Shown: positions 1 through 5,604, counted from the first letter of the stretch. The stretch: DNA of 5,604 nt from Zoogloeaceae bacterium (GCA_031259605.1 JAIRLE010000051.1:1-5604), one strand, 5' to 3'. Numbers and translations: made by a program. Notes: generated by a model not told the origin, from the letters alone.

Positions 1-1914
1 CTGGACTTGCACAATCTTTCCGGCGAGGCGCAACGCCTGGAAGTGGAACTTTCCAGCACGGGCGGCCTGGACATTGGCAACGCCAGGCGCAACATCACCT
101 TGCAAGACCAGCAAAAAACCACCCTGCGCTTTCCCATTGCTTCGGGAAGCGCCTTTGGCCTTGTCCCCATCACGCTCAACGTGGCGGGCGGCGTCAAGCT
201 GAAACGCGAATTCGCGCTGCAAGTGCAGGCGGCCACGCCCCGGCAGCAAACCCTGCGCCGCTACGCGCTCGCGCCGGGGGAAAACCTGGAGATCCGCGAC
301 GCGACGCTGGGCGGCTTCCTGCCTTCCACGACGACAAGCCACCTGACGATTTCCGACACGCCGCCCTTGGACGTGAAAAGCGCGGTGCATGGCCTTTTGG
401 TCTACCCTTACGGCTGCGCCGAGCAGACGACCAGCACCGCCTATCCGCACGTCTTCATCGGCGAGGAAGAGGCGAAAGCCTTCGACCTGAAGTCCTTCAG
501 CCGGGAAGAGCGCGCCCGGATGCTGGAAAAGGCCATTGCCCGCCTGGGCGCGATGCAAGCGCCCAACGGCGGCTTCAGCCTGTGGGGCAACGCCGGAAAT
601 TATGAATACTGGCTGTCGGCCTATGTCGCCAACTTCCTCCTGGACGCCCGCGAGCAGAATTTCGCCGTGCCCGGACACATGCAGCAGCAGGCGACGGATT
701 TTCTCCTCAAAGGCTTGCAGGAAGGCGTGGCGACCCTGCCGAAGGGCGGCAAGGTAAGCTACGATGAAAACAGCGTCTGGCGCGACTACCGCTACGCCGG
801 CCCCGGCCGTTTCGGCGTATTGGCCTATGGCGCGTATGTGCTGGCGCGCGAATCCAAGGCACCGCTCTCCACCCTGCGCGAACTGTTCGATTCCCGCGAA
901 CTGGCGCACTCCGGCCTCGCGCACGTGCATCTGGGTCTGGCGCTGCACCTGATGGGCGACGAGAAGCGGGCGCAGACCGCGCTGGCCGAAGGCGTTGCCC
1001 AGGAGCGGCGCTTCAACGACTACTGGTGGGGCGATTACGGCTCCGACCTGCGCGACGCGGCGCTCTCCTACATGCTTCTGGAGCGTCACAAGCTCGACGT
1101 GCGCGGCAAGGAAAACCTGATCGCCCTGATCGCCTCCGAGCTGGATGCGCGCGGGCGCTACGACTACACGAGCACCCAGGAAAAACTCGCCGTCTTCTTG
1201 GCGGGGCGGCAGATGCTCGCCAATGCCGCCGACGGCGCGCCCTGGGAAATTGATCTGACGATGAAGACGGACGATAAAACGTCAACCCGGGCGCTGACCC
1301 ATACCGCCTCCCTGGTGCAGGGCCTGGACCTGGCGAATGTGCGCGGCGGCATCCGCGTCAAGAATCCCGGCGACAAGAAGCTCTATCTGGAACTGGCATT
1401 GGCAGGCAGCCCGGCCAAAATGCCCGCCGCCAGGAATGACGTCGTGGAATTGCGGCGCAAGCTCTTCGACGCCCAGGGCAAACCCATCGGCAATCGCAGC
1501 CTCAAGGTGGGCGAAACCGTGATCGTCATGCTGGAAGTCATTCCCAAGGTGAACATCAAGAACGCCCTGGTGGTCGATCACATTCCCGCCGGCCTGGAAA
1601 TCGAGAATTTCAACCTCGTGCAGGGCGAAGCGATGGATGTCGTGCAGATAGAAGGGGAGAACCCCGCCGCCGCCATGCAGGGTTCGGACATCCAGCACGT
1701 CGAATTCCGCGAAGACCGCTTCGCGGCGGCCTTGAGCCTCAACAGCAGCAACTACCGCAGTTCGGCGAAGAAGCTCTTCTACCGCGCCAAGGCGGTAACC
1801 CCCGGTCGCTTCGTCTTCCCGCCGACCTACGCCGAAGACATGTACCGCCCCAACGTCTACGGTCTTGCGGAAGGCCAGGGAACGCTGACGGTGGTGGGCG
1901 GAGCGCCCCGATAG
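1..1914 (+). CDS. yfhM: Alpha-2-macroglobulin family protein (YfhM type), C-terminal part, truncated by the window edge
   Basis: The reading frame is open from base 1, so the start lies outside the window; 637 codons are visible and the stop is TAG at 1912-1914. Bacterial alpha-2-macroglobulins are large envelope proteins, usually 1500-1900 residues and often lipoproteins. They are thought to trap attacking proteases in the periplasm through a thioester. Visible residues 1-80 look like the beta-rich part before the thioester domain. The thioester motif GCAEQ lies at visible residues 138-142 (Cys139, Gln142), within YPYGCAEQTTS; all CxEQ positions are intact. An alpha-helical thioester domain follows to about residue 415, including NGGFSLWGN near residue 190. 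The C-terminal beta domain, about 480-625, resembles the bacterial MG10 domain and includes the ending EDMYRPNVYG. Having the thioester suggests the YfhM rather than the YfaS subtype. A strong terminator follows the gene. pbpC lies downstream as in Escherichia coli, but a macro-domain gene intervenes. The family call is very secure; the lipoprotein signal cannot be seen. Confidence 0.95.
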   Translation: MDLHNLSGEAQRLEVELSSTGGLDIGNARRNITLQDQQKTTLRFPIASGSAFGLVPITLNVAGGVKLKREFALQVQAATPRQQTLRRYALAPGENLEIRDATLGGFLPSTTTSHLTISDTPPLDVKSAVHGLLVYPYGCAEQTTSTAYPHVFIGEEEAKAFDLKSFSREERARMLEKAIARLGAMQAPNGGFSLWGNAGNYEYWLSAYVANFLLDAREQNFAVPGHMQQQATDFLLKGLQEGVATLPKGGKVSYDENSVWRDYRYAGPGRFGVLAYGAYVLARESKAPLSTLRELFDSRELAHSGLAHVHLGLALHLMGDEKRAQTALAEGVAQERRFNDYWWGDYGSDLRDAALSYMLLERHKLDVRGKENLIALIASELDARGRYDYTSTQEKLAVFLAGRQMLANAADGAPWEIDLTMKTDDKTSTRALTHTASLVQGLDLANVRGGIRVKNPGDKKLYLELALAGSPAKMPAARNDVVELRRKLFDAQGKPIGNRSLKVGETVIVMLEVIPKVNIKNALVVDHIPAGLEIENFNLVQGEAMDVVQIEGENPAAAMQGSDIQHVEFREDRFAAALSLNSSNYRSSAKKLFYRAKAVTPGRFVFPPTYAEDMYRPNVYGLAEGQGTLTVVGGAPR

Positions 1915-1945
1915 TCAAATAGCATGGCATGACGCAAGCGCTGTT

Positions 1946-1982
1946 CCGGTGGCGCGGCGAAAACGCCGCGCCACCGGTTTTT
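1946..1982 (+). terminator. Strong intrinsic terminator of the alpha-2-macroglobulin gene
   Basis: A perfect 14-bp inverted repeat (1946-1959 with 1964-1977) encloses an AAAA loop and is followed directly by TTTTT at 1978-1982. It starts 31 bases after the stop codon of the alpha-2-macroglobulin gene. The opposite strand has no U-tract at the matching place, so it should work only for rightward transcription. It implies that the macro-domain gene and pbpC need their own promoter. Confidence 0.93.
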
Positions 1983-1990
1983 GGGCGGTA

Positions 1991-2165
1991 CTTCCCTCGT
2001 CATTCCGGGAACCTGTTTTTAAAAAACAAAGTTTTGTTCCCCTTTGCCCGCTTCTCGGGGAGAGAAGCAAGCAGCGGCGCGGGTTCTGCCCTCGCCCGCT
2101 TGCGGAAGAGGACTTGCGCCCTGCAAAGGGTGGCGCGAAGCGCCGGGAAAGGGGCGGCAGTTTTT
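1991..2165. repeat. Intergenic region made of degenerate palindromic repeat units
   Basis: This non-coding stretch is a chain of short inverted repeats: GGGAAC/GTTCCC (2007-2012 with 2036-2041) around an A/T-rich core; a 7-bp hairpin at 2050-2056 with 2062-2068; GGCGC-GAA-GCGCC at 2132-2144; and CTGC/GCAG (2121-2124 with 2157-2160) followed by TTTTT at 2161-2165, which could act as a weak second terminator. GCCCGCTT occurs twice, at 2046 and 2094. The style (TCGTCATTCC, CCCTCGCCCGCTTGCGG, GGTGGCGCGAAGCGCCGGG) resembles decayed intergenic palindromic repeats that are abundant in many proteobacterial genomes. That resemblance is from general familiarity, not a search. No credible protein is encoded here. 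Confidence 0.55.
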
Positions 2166-2201
2166 GCTTCGTCGCAGGAACGGCAATCTTCATTCGGCGT
2201 A

Positions 2202-2207
2202 TATAAT
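2202..2207 (+). promoter_or_regulatory. Candidate -10 box for the macro-domain/pbpC operon
   Basis: A perfect TATAAT sits 32 bases before the macro-domain start, downstream of the preceding terminator, where a promoter is required. It stands out as A/T-rich in a G/C-rich region. No convincing -35 hexamer is found at 16-18 bases upstream. Transcription would start near 2213-2215 and leave a 5' leader of about 25 bases. Confidence 0.5.
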
Positions 2208-2239
2208 TTGGAGTTTCGATGCGTTAAAAAACACTCAGG

Positions 2240-2722
2240 ATGGGAGGAACGAAGATACGGGCGACAGAAGGCGAACTCCTCGATCAGCCGGTCGAGGTCA
2301 TTGTCAATGCCTGGAATCGCAACGTCATCCCCTGGTGGCTTCTCTTGCCGCAGGGCGTCTCCGCGGCGATCAAGCGGCGGGGCGGACTGGTGCCCTTCCG
2401 GGAACTCGCCCGGCACGGCCCGATTCCGCTGGGCGGCGCGGTGCATACGACGGCGGGGCGCTTGCCGTTTCGCGGCATCATCCATGTGGCGGGCATCAAT
2501 TTGCTGTGGTTCGCCACGGAACATTCCATTCGCGCTTCCGTGCGTTCCGCGCTTGAATTGGCCGCGCAAAAGGGCTATCGCTCCATCGCCTTTCCCCTGA
2601 TCGGCGCGGGCACGGGCGGCGTTTCCCGGCAAAAAACGCTGGATTCCATCCGCGCGGAGGCCGAAGTCAGCGGCTTTGCGGGCGAGGTGGTGATCGTGAC
2701 CTACCCGTCCCAAAAACCATGA
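2240..2722 (+). CDS. Macro-domain protein (ADP-ribose-binding or -hydrolysing)
   Basis: A 160-residue protein made almost entirely of one macro domain, a fold that binds ADP-ribose and often removes it from proteins or nucleic acids. Expected elements appear in order: EGELLDQPVEVIVNAWN at 10-26, where VNAWN matches the ligand-binding VNAAN motif; the first glycine loop GVSAAI at 39-44; the strand RGIIHVAG at 78-85; and the second phosphate-binding loop PLIGAGTGG at 119-127. An unusual tryptophan-rich PWWLLLPQ (31-38) sits between VNAWN and the first loop. There is no signal peptide, so it is cytoplasmic. The TGA stop overlaps the pbpC ATG, suggesting translational coupling. The start is uncertain: ATG 2240 has only AGG touching it, whereas the strong GGGAGGA at 2242-2248 lies inside the gene and points to ATA at 2255. 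The fold is secure; substrate and physiological role are unknown. A link to cell-wall work is inferred only from position. Confidence 0.88.
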   Translation: MGGTKIRATEGELLDQPVEVIVNAWNRNVIPWWLLLPQGVSAAIKRRGGLVPFRELARHGPIPLGGAVHTTAGRLPFRGIIHVAGINLLWFATEHSIRASVRSALELAAQKGYRSIAFPLIGAGTGGVSRQKTLDSIRAEAEVSGFAGEVVIVTYPSQKP

Positions 2723-5118
2723 ACCATCCCCTCGACCGCCTGGCGCGTTTTCTGTCTCCCGTCTCCCGTCTCCTGTCCCCTGCCTTCCGCTCCCGCCGCC
2801 TGCGTATCGCCTGCTTCCTGCTGGCAAGCCTCCTGGCTGTCCTGTTCGCGCTCGATCGTCTTTTCCCTCCGCCCGTGCCGGGGCGGGATTCGCCCAAGGC
2901 CTTGCTGGTGGTGGCGCGCGACGGTACGCCGCTGCGCGCCTTTCCTGACCGGAAACACATCTGGCGGCATCTGGTGACGCTCGACGAAGTGTCGCCCCGC
3001 TATCTGGAAGCCCTGATCCGTTATGAGGATCGAACTTTCTACTGGCATCCGGGCGTAAACCCGCTGGCGATTCTTCGTGCGGCCTGGCAGTGGGCGCGGC
3101 ATGGCAAAGTCATTTCCGGCGGCTCGACCCTGACCATGCAGGTGGCGCGCATTCTGGAACCCATGCCGCGCAATGCAAGCGGCAAGATAAGGCAAATCCT
3201 GCGCGCCCTGCAACTGGAATGGCGCTATTCCAAGGAAGAAATCCTTACACTCTACATCAACTATGCCCCGATGGGCGGCGTGCTCGAAGGCGTGGAAGCG
3301 GCGAGCCGCGCCTATCTGGGCAAGCCCTCCCGGCGCTTGAGCCACGCCGAGGCGGCGCTCCTCGCCGTGTTGCCGCAAGCGCCTTCCCGCTATCGTCCCG
3401 ACCGTCACCCCGAACAAGCGCGGCAGGCGCGCGACAAGATTGTCGCCCGCATGACCGGCGTGTGGTCGAAGGAAGACATCGCCGACGCCTTCTCCGAGCC
3501 GCCCTTTTCACAAACGGTGAAAGAGCCGCTGCTGGCGCCGCTACTGGCGGAGCGCCTGAAACGACAGGCCGCCGGGCGCATCCGCATCGATTCGACCATC
3601 GACGCGCAGATCCAGCAGATGGTGGAAGTCCTTCTCTCCAGCCGCACCCACATCCTGCCGCCCCGGGTTTCCCTGGCCGCGTTGGTTGTAGACAACGAAA
3701 CCCTGGAAGTGCGCGCCTACGCCGGTTCGGCGGATTTTGGCGACGACAGGCGTTTTGCCCATGTCGACATGGTGCAGGCTTCGCGCTCGCCCGGCTCCAC
3801 CTTGAAACCCTTCCTTTACGGCCTGGCGCTGGACGAAGGGCTGATTCATTCCGAATCGCTGCTCGCCGATGTGCCGCAATCCTTTTCCGGCTACCAGCCG
3901 GGAAATTTCCAGCAATCGTTTCACGGTCCGGTCAGTGTTTCCGTGGCGCTGACCAAATCCTTGAACGTTCCCGCCGTAGAAGCGCTGGAGCGCCTGGAAC
4001 CGGCGCGTTTCGTCGCCCTCCTGCGTCGGGGCGGGATGAAACTGGAATTGCCGAAGGGCAGCGAACCCAATCTTTCTGTCATACTTGGCGGTGTGGGCGT
4101 GAGCCTGGAGCAACTGGTGGGCGCGTATACAGCGCTGGCGCGGCAAGGGCTGGCGGGAACGCCCCGATATACGTCCGATGCGCCCGTAGAAGAACGGCGG
4201 ATGCTTTCTCCCGGAGCGGCCTTCATCATCCGCGACATCCTGGAATCGGGAGGCCCGATGGGGCGCGCGCTGGAGGCCGGGGCGGGGCAGCGGCGGGGAA
4301 TCGCCTGGAAAACGGGCACGAGCTTCGGTTTTCGGGACGCCTGGGCGATTGGCGTCTCCGGCCGCCATACCGTTGGCGTCTGGGTCGGGCGCCCCGACGG
4401 TACGCCCAATCCGGGGTTTTTCGGGGCGAACATGGCTGCGCCCCTGCTGGTGGACATCTTTGACGCCATCGAGACTTCCACCCCTTTTTCCACCTTTGCC
4501 GCTTCCTCTTCGCGCATCAAGCCGCCGGAAGCGCGGCAGGAACGCATCTGCTGGCCGCTGGGTCTCCGGCAATCGAGCACCGCCCCGGAACATTGCCATC
4601 AATCTCGCCTGGCCTGGATCCTGAATGACGCCGCGCCGCCCACCTTCCCGGATCGCCTGCGCGGCGGCGAGGCGCGCTACCGGCTGCAAATCGATCCCGT
4701 CAGCCGACGCCGCGCCTTGCCTGGCTGTTTCAAGGGGCCGCTCGAAACGCGGGAGATCGCGCGTTGGCCTGCCGTGCTGGAACCCTGGTTGACGGCGGAC
4801 GTGCGCGCAAAAGCCCTGCCGCCGCCGTGGCAGCCCGCCTGCGCGGGCCATGCCACGCCCGAATCCGGGCTGAAGATTGTCGGCGCGAGCCACAACGAGG
4901 TGCTGCGCCGCTCGGCGACGGGCAATGCGCCCCTGATCCGCCTGGAAATCCGGGGGAAAACCGAAGGCGAGGTGATCTGGCTCGTCAATGGCCGCAATGA
5001 AGGCCGCCGCCCGGCCCGCGCCAGTTTTTCCTACCGCCTGGAACAACCCGGCCGCTACGACATCACCGCCATGGACGACCAGGGTCATTACGACCGGGTC
5101 AGCCTGAGTGTGCGCTGA
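2719..5118 (+). CDS. pbpC: Penicillin-binding protein 1C: bifunctional peptidoglycan glycosyltransferase/transpeptidase
   Basis: A 799-residue class A penicillin-binding protein that polymerises lipid II into glycan strands and cross-links them on the outer face of the inner membrane. Residues 1-28 are a basic cytoplasmic tail and about 29-47 form a signal anchor. The GT51 glycosyltransferase domain (about 60-240) has RYEDRTFYWHPG with catalytic Glu103, GGSTLTMQ at 134-141, KIRQILRALQLE at 156-167 and YSKEEILTLYIN at 170-181. The transpeptidase domain (about 315-580) has STLK with nucleophile Ser360 and Lys363, SLN at 414-416, and KTGT at 531-534. The tail carries Cys611, Cys626, Cys670 and Cys708, which may form disulfides, and a C-terminal PBP1C-type domain at about 710-797. 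Length and domain order match PBP1C. No Shine-Dalgarno sequence precedes ATG 2719, which overlaps the macro-domain stop by four bases; translation is therefore probably coupled. No clear terminator follows it. All main catalytic motifs are present. Confidence 0.97.
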   Translation: MNHPLDRLARFLSPVSRLLSPAFRSRRLRIACFLLASLLAVLFALDRLFPPPVPGRDSPKALLVVARDGTPLRAFPDRKHIWRHLVTLDEVSPRYLEALIRYEDRTFYWHPGVNPLAILRAAWQWARHGKVISGGSTLTMQVARILEPMPRNASGKIRQILRALQLEWRYSKEEILTLYINYAPMGGVLEGVEAASRAYLGKPSRRLSHAEAALLAVLPQAPSRYRPDRHPEQARQARDKIVARMTGVWSKEDIADAFSEPPFSQTVKEPLLAPLLAERLKRQAAGRIRIDSTIDAQIQQMVEVLLSSRTHILPPRVSLAALVVDNETLEVRAYAGSADFGDDRRFAHVDMVQASRSPGSTLKPFLYGLALDEGLIHSESLLADVPQSFSGYQPGNFQQSFHGPVSVSVALTKSLNVPAVEALERLEPARFVALLRRGGMKLELPKGSEPNLSVILGGVGVSLEQLVGAYTALARQGLAGTPRYTSDAPVEERRMLSPGAAFIIRDILESGGPMGRALEAGAGQRRGIAWKTGTSFGFRDAWAIGVSGRHTVGVWVGRPDGTPNPGFFGANMAAPLLVDIFDAIETSTPFSTFAASSSRIKPPEARQERICWPLGLRQSSTAPEHCHQSRLAWILNDAAPPTFPDRLRGGEARYRLQIDPVSRRRALPGCFKGPLETREIARWPAVLEPWLTADVRAKALPPPWQPACAGHATPESGLKIVGASHNEVLRRSATGNAPLIRLEIRGKTEGEVIWLVNGRNEGRRPARASFSYRLEQPGRYDITAMDDQGHYDRVSLSVR
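2754..2781 (+). repeat. Four tandem heptads (GTCTCCC type) at the 5' end of pbpC
   Basis: GTCTCCC at 2754-2760 and 2761-2767 is followed by GTCTCCT at 2768-2774 and the diverged GTCCCCT at 2775-2781. The run encodes part of the cytoplasmic tail, around SPVSRLLSP. The unit length is not a multiple of three, so gain or loss of one copy would shift the frame 12-20 codons into pbpC. With only two perfect copies, high instability is unlikely. Confidence 0.7.
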
Positions 5119-5216
5119 CTCCTGGCGACCGGACAACTATCGCGCTATTGAGGCGGACAGATGGAAAACTCGCTACACTGACGGCGGCAAAAGAATGGTC
5201 GGCGGGGAAAATCCTT

Positions 5217-5222
5217 TATAAT
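5217..5222 (+). promoter_or_regulatory. -10 box of the ahcY riboswitch transcript
   Basis: A perfect TATAAT ends eight bases before the first base of the aptamer P1 stem (5231). A transcript starting at about 5228-5230 would begin right at the riboswitch, which strongly supports this box. No good -35 match is seen 16-18 bases upstream, so an activator or extended contacts may be needed. The 92 bases between the pbpC stop and this area (5119-5210) show no gene, terminator or clear repeat. Confidence 0.65.
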
Positions 5223-5230
5223 TCTCGTCT

Positions 5231-5296
5231 TCCGGGGAGCGCTGCGAGATTGGTCATTGCGCCGATCCCAGGCCCGGATCCGCATCAACGGCGCTC
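5231..5296 (+). promoter_or_regulatory. S-adenosylhomocysteine (SAH) riboswitch aptamer
   Basis: The sequence and fold match the SAH riboswitch class, an ON switch that lets SAH induce the genes removing it. P1 pairs TCCGGG (5231-5236) with CCCGGA (5273-5278). The conserved GAGCGCTGC core starts at 5237. P2 pairs GATTGG (5248-5253) with CCGATC (5262-5267), including one G-T wobble, around an 8-base loop, and is followed immediately by the conserved CCAGG (5268-5272). The conserved AACGGCGCTC (5287-5296) supplies the 3' strand of the pseudoknot: GCGCTC (5291-5296) pairs with GAGCGC (5237-5242). All helices are complete and the gene downstream is ahcY, the expected target. The identification rests on recalled consensus and hand folding, not on a covariance-model search. 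Confidence 0.93.
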
Positions 5297-5365
5297 GCCT
5301 ACATGACCCTGCCGGAGCGCAGGGAAAAGGCGGGCAGGCATTCCCCAAGTCTCGCGCCTTTTTCC
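5291..5365 (+). promoter_or_regulatory. Possible expression platform of the SAH riboswitch
   Basis: Several pairings here exclude each other. The pseudoknot strand GCGCTC (5291-5296) can instead pair with a second GAGCGC at 5315-5320. CCCTGC/GCAGGG (5307-5312 with 5319-5324) forms a compact hairpin, and CCTGCC (5308-5313) can pair with GGCAGG (5333-5338). A terminator-like stem pairs 5323-5332 with 5355-5365, with one bulged T and a T5 tract (5359-5363) in its 3' arm, but its loop is large at 22 bases. SAH binding would hold 5291-5296 in the aptamer and free 5308-5313 to disrupt that stem, which fits an ON switch. This is a hand-made model. Confidence 0.4.
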
Positions 5366-5371
5366 TCGTCC

Positions 5372-5395
5372 GGTTCCATTGCAATGAAAGGAACC
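5372..5395 (+). promoter_or_regulatory. ahcY: ahcY ribosome binding site inside a hairpin
   Basis: The Shine-Dalgarno AAAGGAA (5387-5393) lies six bases before ATG 5400 and fixes that start over the in-frame ATG at 5409. GGTTCC (5372-5377) is perfectly complementary to GGAACC (5390-5395), so the GGAA of the ribosome site can be buried in a 6-bp stem with a 12-base loop. This could add translational control below the riboswitch. Confidence 0.6.
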
Positions 5396-5399
5396 TGCC

Positions 5400-5604
5400 A
5401 TGAACCTCATGTGTGCCGCCCAAACCTGCCACGACCACGTCGTCGCCGACCTCTCCCTCGCCGGATGGGGCAAAAAAGAAATCGCCATCGCCGAAACCGA
5501 AATGCCGGGCCTCATGGCCATCCGCGAAGAATACGCCCGCAGCCAGCCCCTGAAAGGCGCGCGCATCGCCGGATCGCTGCACATGACCATCCAGACGGCG
5601 GTCC
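5400..5604 (+). CDS. ahcY: S-adenosylhomocysteine hydrolase, N-terminal 68 codons, cut by the window edge
   Basis: AhcY hydrolyses S-adenosylhomocysteine to adenosine and homocysteine in the cytoplasm with bound NAD+. This relieves product inhibition of methyltransferases and feeds methionine resynthesis. The frame is open to the end of the window. It shows the hallmark N-terminus: VADLSLAGWGKKEIAIAETEMPGLMAIREEYA, broken here as VADLSLAGWGKKEI (residues 15-28) then AIAETEMPGLMAIREEYA (29-46), followed by PLKGARIAGSLHMTIQTAV at 50-68, where the His61 region belongs to the substrate site. The start at 5400 is supported by AAAGGAA six bases upstream. The short tail MNLMCAAQTCHDH before the conserved block is variable in the family. 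The SAH riboswitch just upstream confirms the identity. Later members of a methionine-cycle operon may lie beyond the window, but this cannot be seen. Confidence 0.97.
   Translation, partial: MNLMCAAQTCHDHVVADLSLAGWGKKEIAIAETEMPGLMAIREEYARSQPLKGARIAGSLHMTIQTAV

Noticed and set aside
415..426. Thioester motif reads CAEQ and not the CLEQ or CGEQ seen in well-known members
   Set aside because: The second position is variable in the family; Cys, Glu and Gln are all kept, so there is no reason to suspect loss of function.
1929..2600. Plus-strand open frame running from the terminator into the macro gene
   Set aside because: It begins before and reads through the terminator and palindromic repeats, then overlaps the macro domain out of frame. 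The product is Arg/Ser-rich with no recognisable domain.
2000..2827. Minus-strand open frame across the intergenic repeats and macro gene
   Set aside because: Antisense to the macro domain and to the non-coding repeats; no conserved features and no ribosome site recognised.
3090..4463. Out-of-frame plus-strand frame inside pbpC (457 codons)
   Set aside because: It overlaps the catalytic domains of pbpC in another frame and has an Arg/Ala/Gly-rich composition typical of shifted GC-rich coding sequence.
3541..5136. Long minus-strand open frame (531 codons) opposite pbpC
   Set aside because: It is antisense to a fully recognised pbpC, reads as low-complexity His/Arg/Gly-rich sequence with no motif, and is what GC-rich codon use produces by chance.
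5148..5179. TTGAGG ... TACACT as a promoter upstream of ahcY
   Set aside because: The spacer is 20 bases, too long, and the TATAAT at 5217 fits the aptamer start far better.
5145..5582. Minus-strand open frame opposite the riboswitch and ahcY start
   Set aside because: It is antisense to a structured leader and to the highly conserved ahcY N-terminus; a shadow frame.

Overview
The window is GC-rich, densely coding on the + strand, and looks chromosomal. The gene set (a bacterial alpha-2-macroglobulin of the YfhM type, penicillin-binding protein 1C, and S-adenosylhomocysteine hydrolase behind an SAH riboswitch) points to a proteobacterium. A betaproteobacterium is most likely, because SAH riboswitches upstream of ahcY are common there; this assignment is inference and no species can be named.

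Layout. (1) 1-1914: the C-terminal part of an alpha-2-macroglobulin with an intact thioester motif, cut by the left edge of the window. It is closed by a textbook intrinsic terminator at 1946-1982. (2) 1983-2239: an intergenic stretch of degenerate palindromes, then a consensus -10 box and the start of the next gene. (3) 2240-2722: a small macro-domain protein, predicted to bind or hydrolyse ADP-ribose derivatives. Its stop codon overlaps the start of (4) 2719-5118, pbpC, a bifunctional peptidoglycan glycosyltransferase/transpeptidase. (5) 5119-5399: a leader region with a -10 box, a clear SAH riboswitch aptamer, a possible expression platform and a hairpin that covers the Shine-Dalgarno sequence. 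(6) 5400 to the right edge: the first 68 codons of ahcY.

How the parts fit. The alpha-2-macroglobulin/PBP1C pairing is a known conserved neighbourhood in bacteria. It is usually read as periplasmic protease trapping combined with cell-wall repair. Here the pair is split by a strong terminator and by a macro-domain gene that is probably translationally coupled to pbpC. This is the least expected arrangement in the window. The ahcY unit is separate: the riboswitch should sense accumulating S-adenosylhomocysteine, the substrate of AhcY, and switch the gene on.

I see no wholly new system. The items most worth following up are the macro-pbpC coupling, the uncertain macro-gene start, and the alternative structures downstream of the SAH aptamer. 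No tRNA, rRNA, CRISPR array, transposase or insertion-sequence end was seen.
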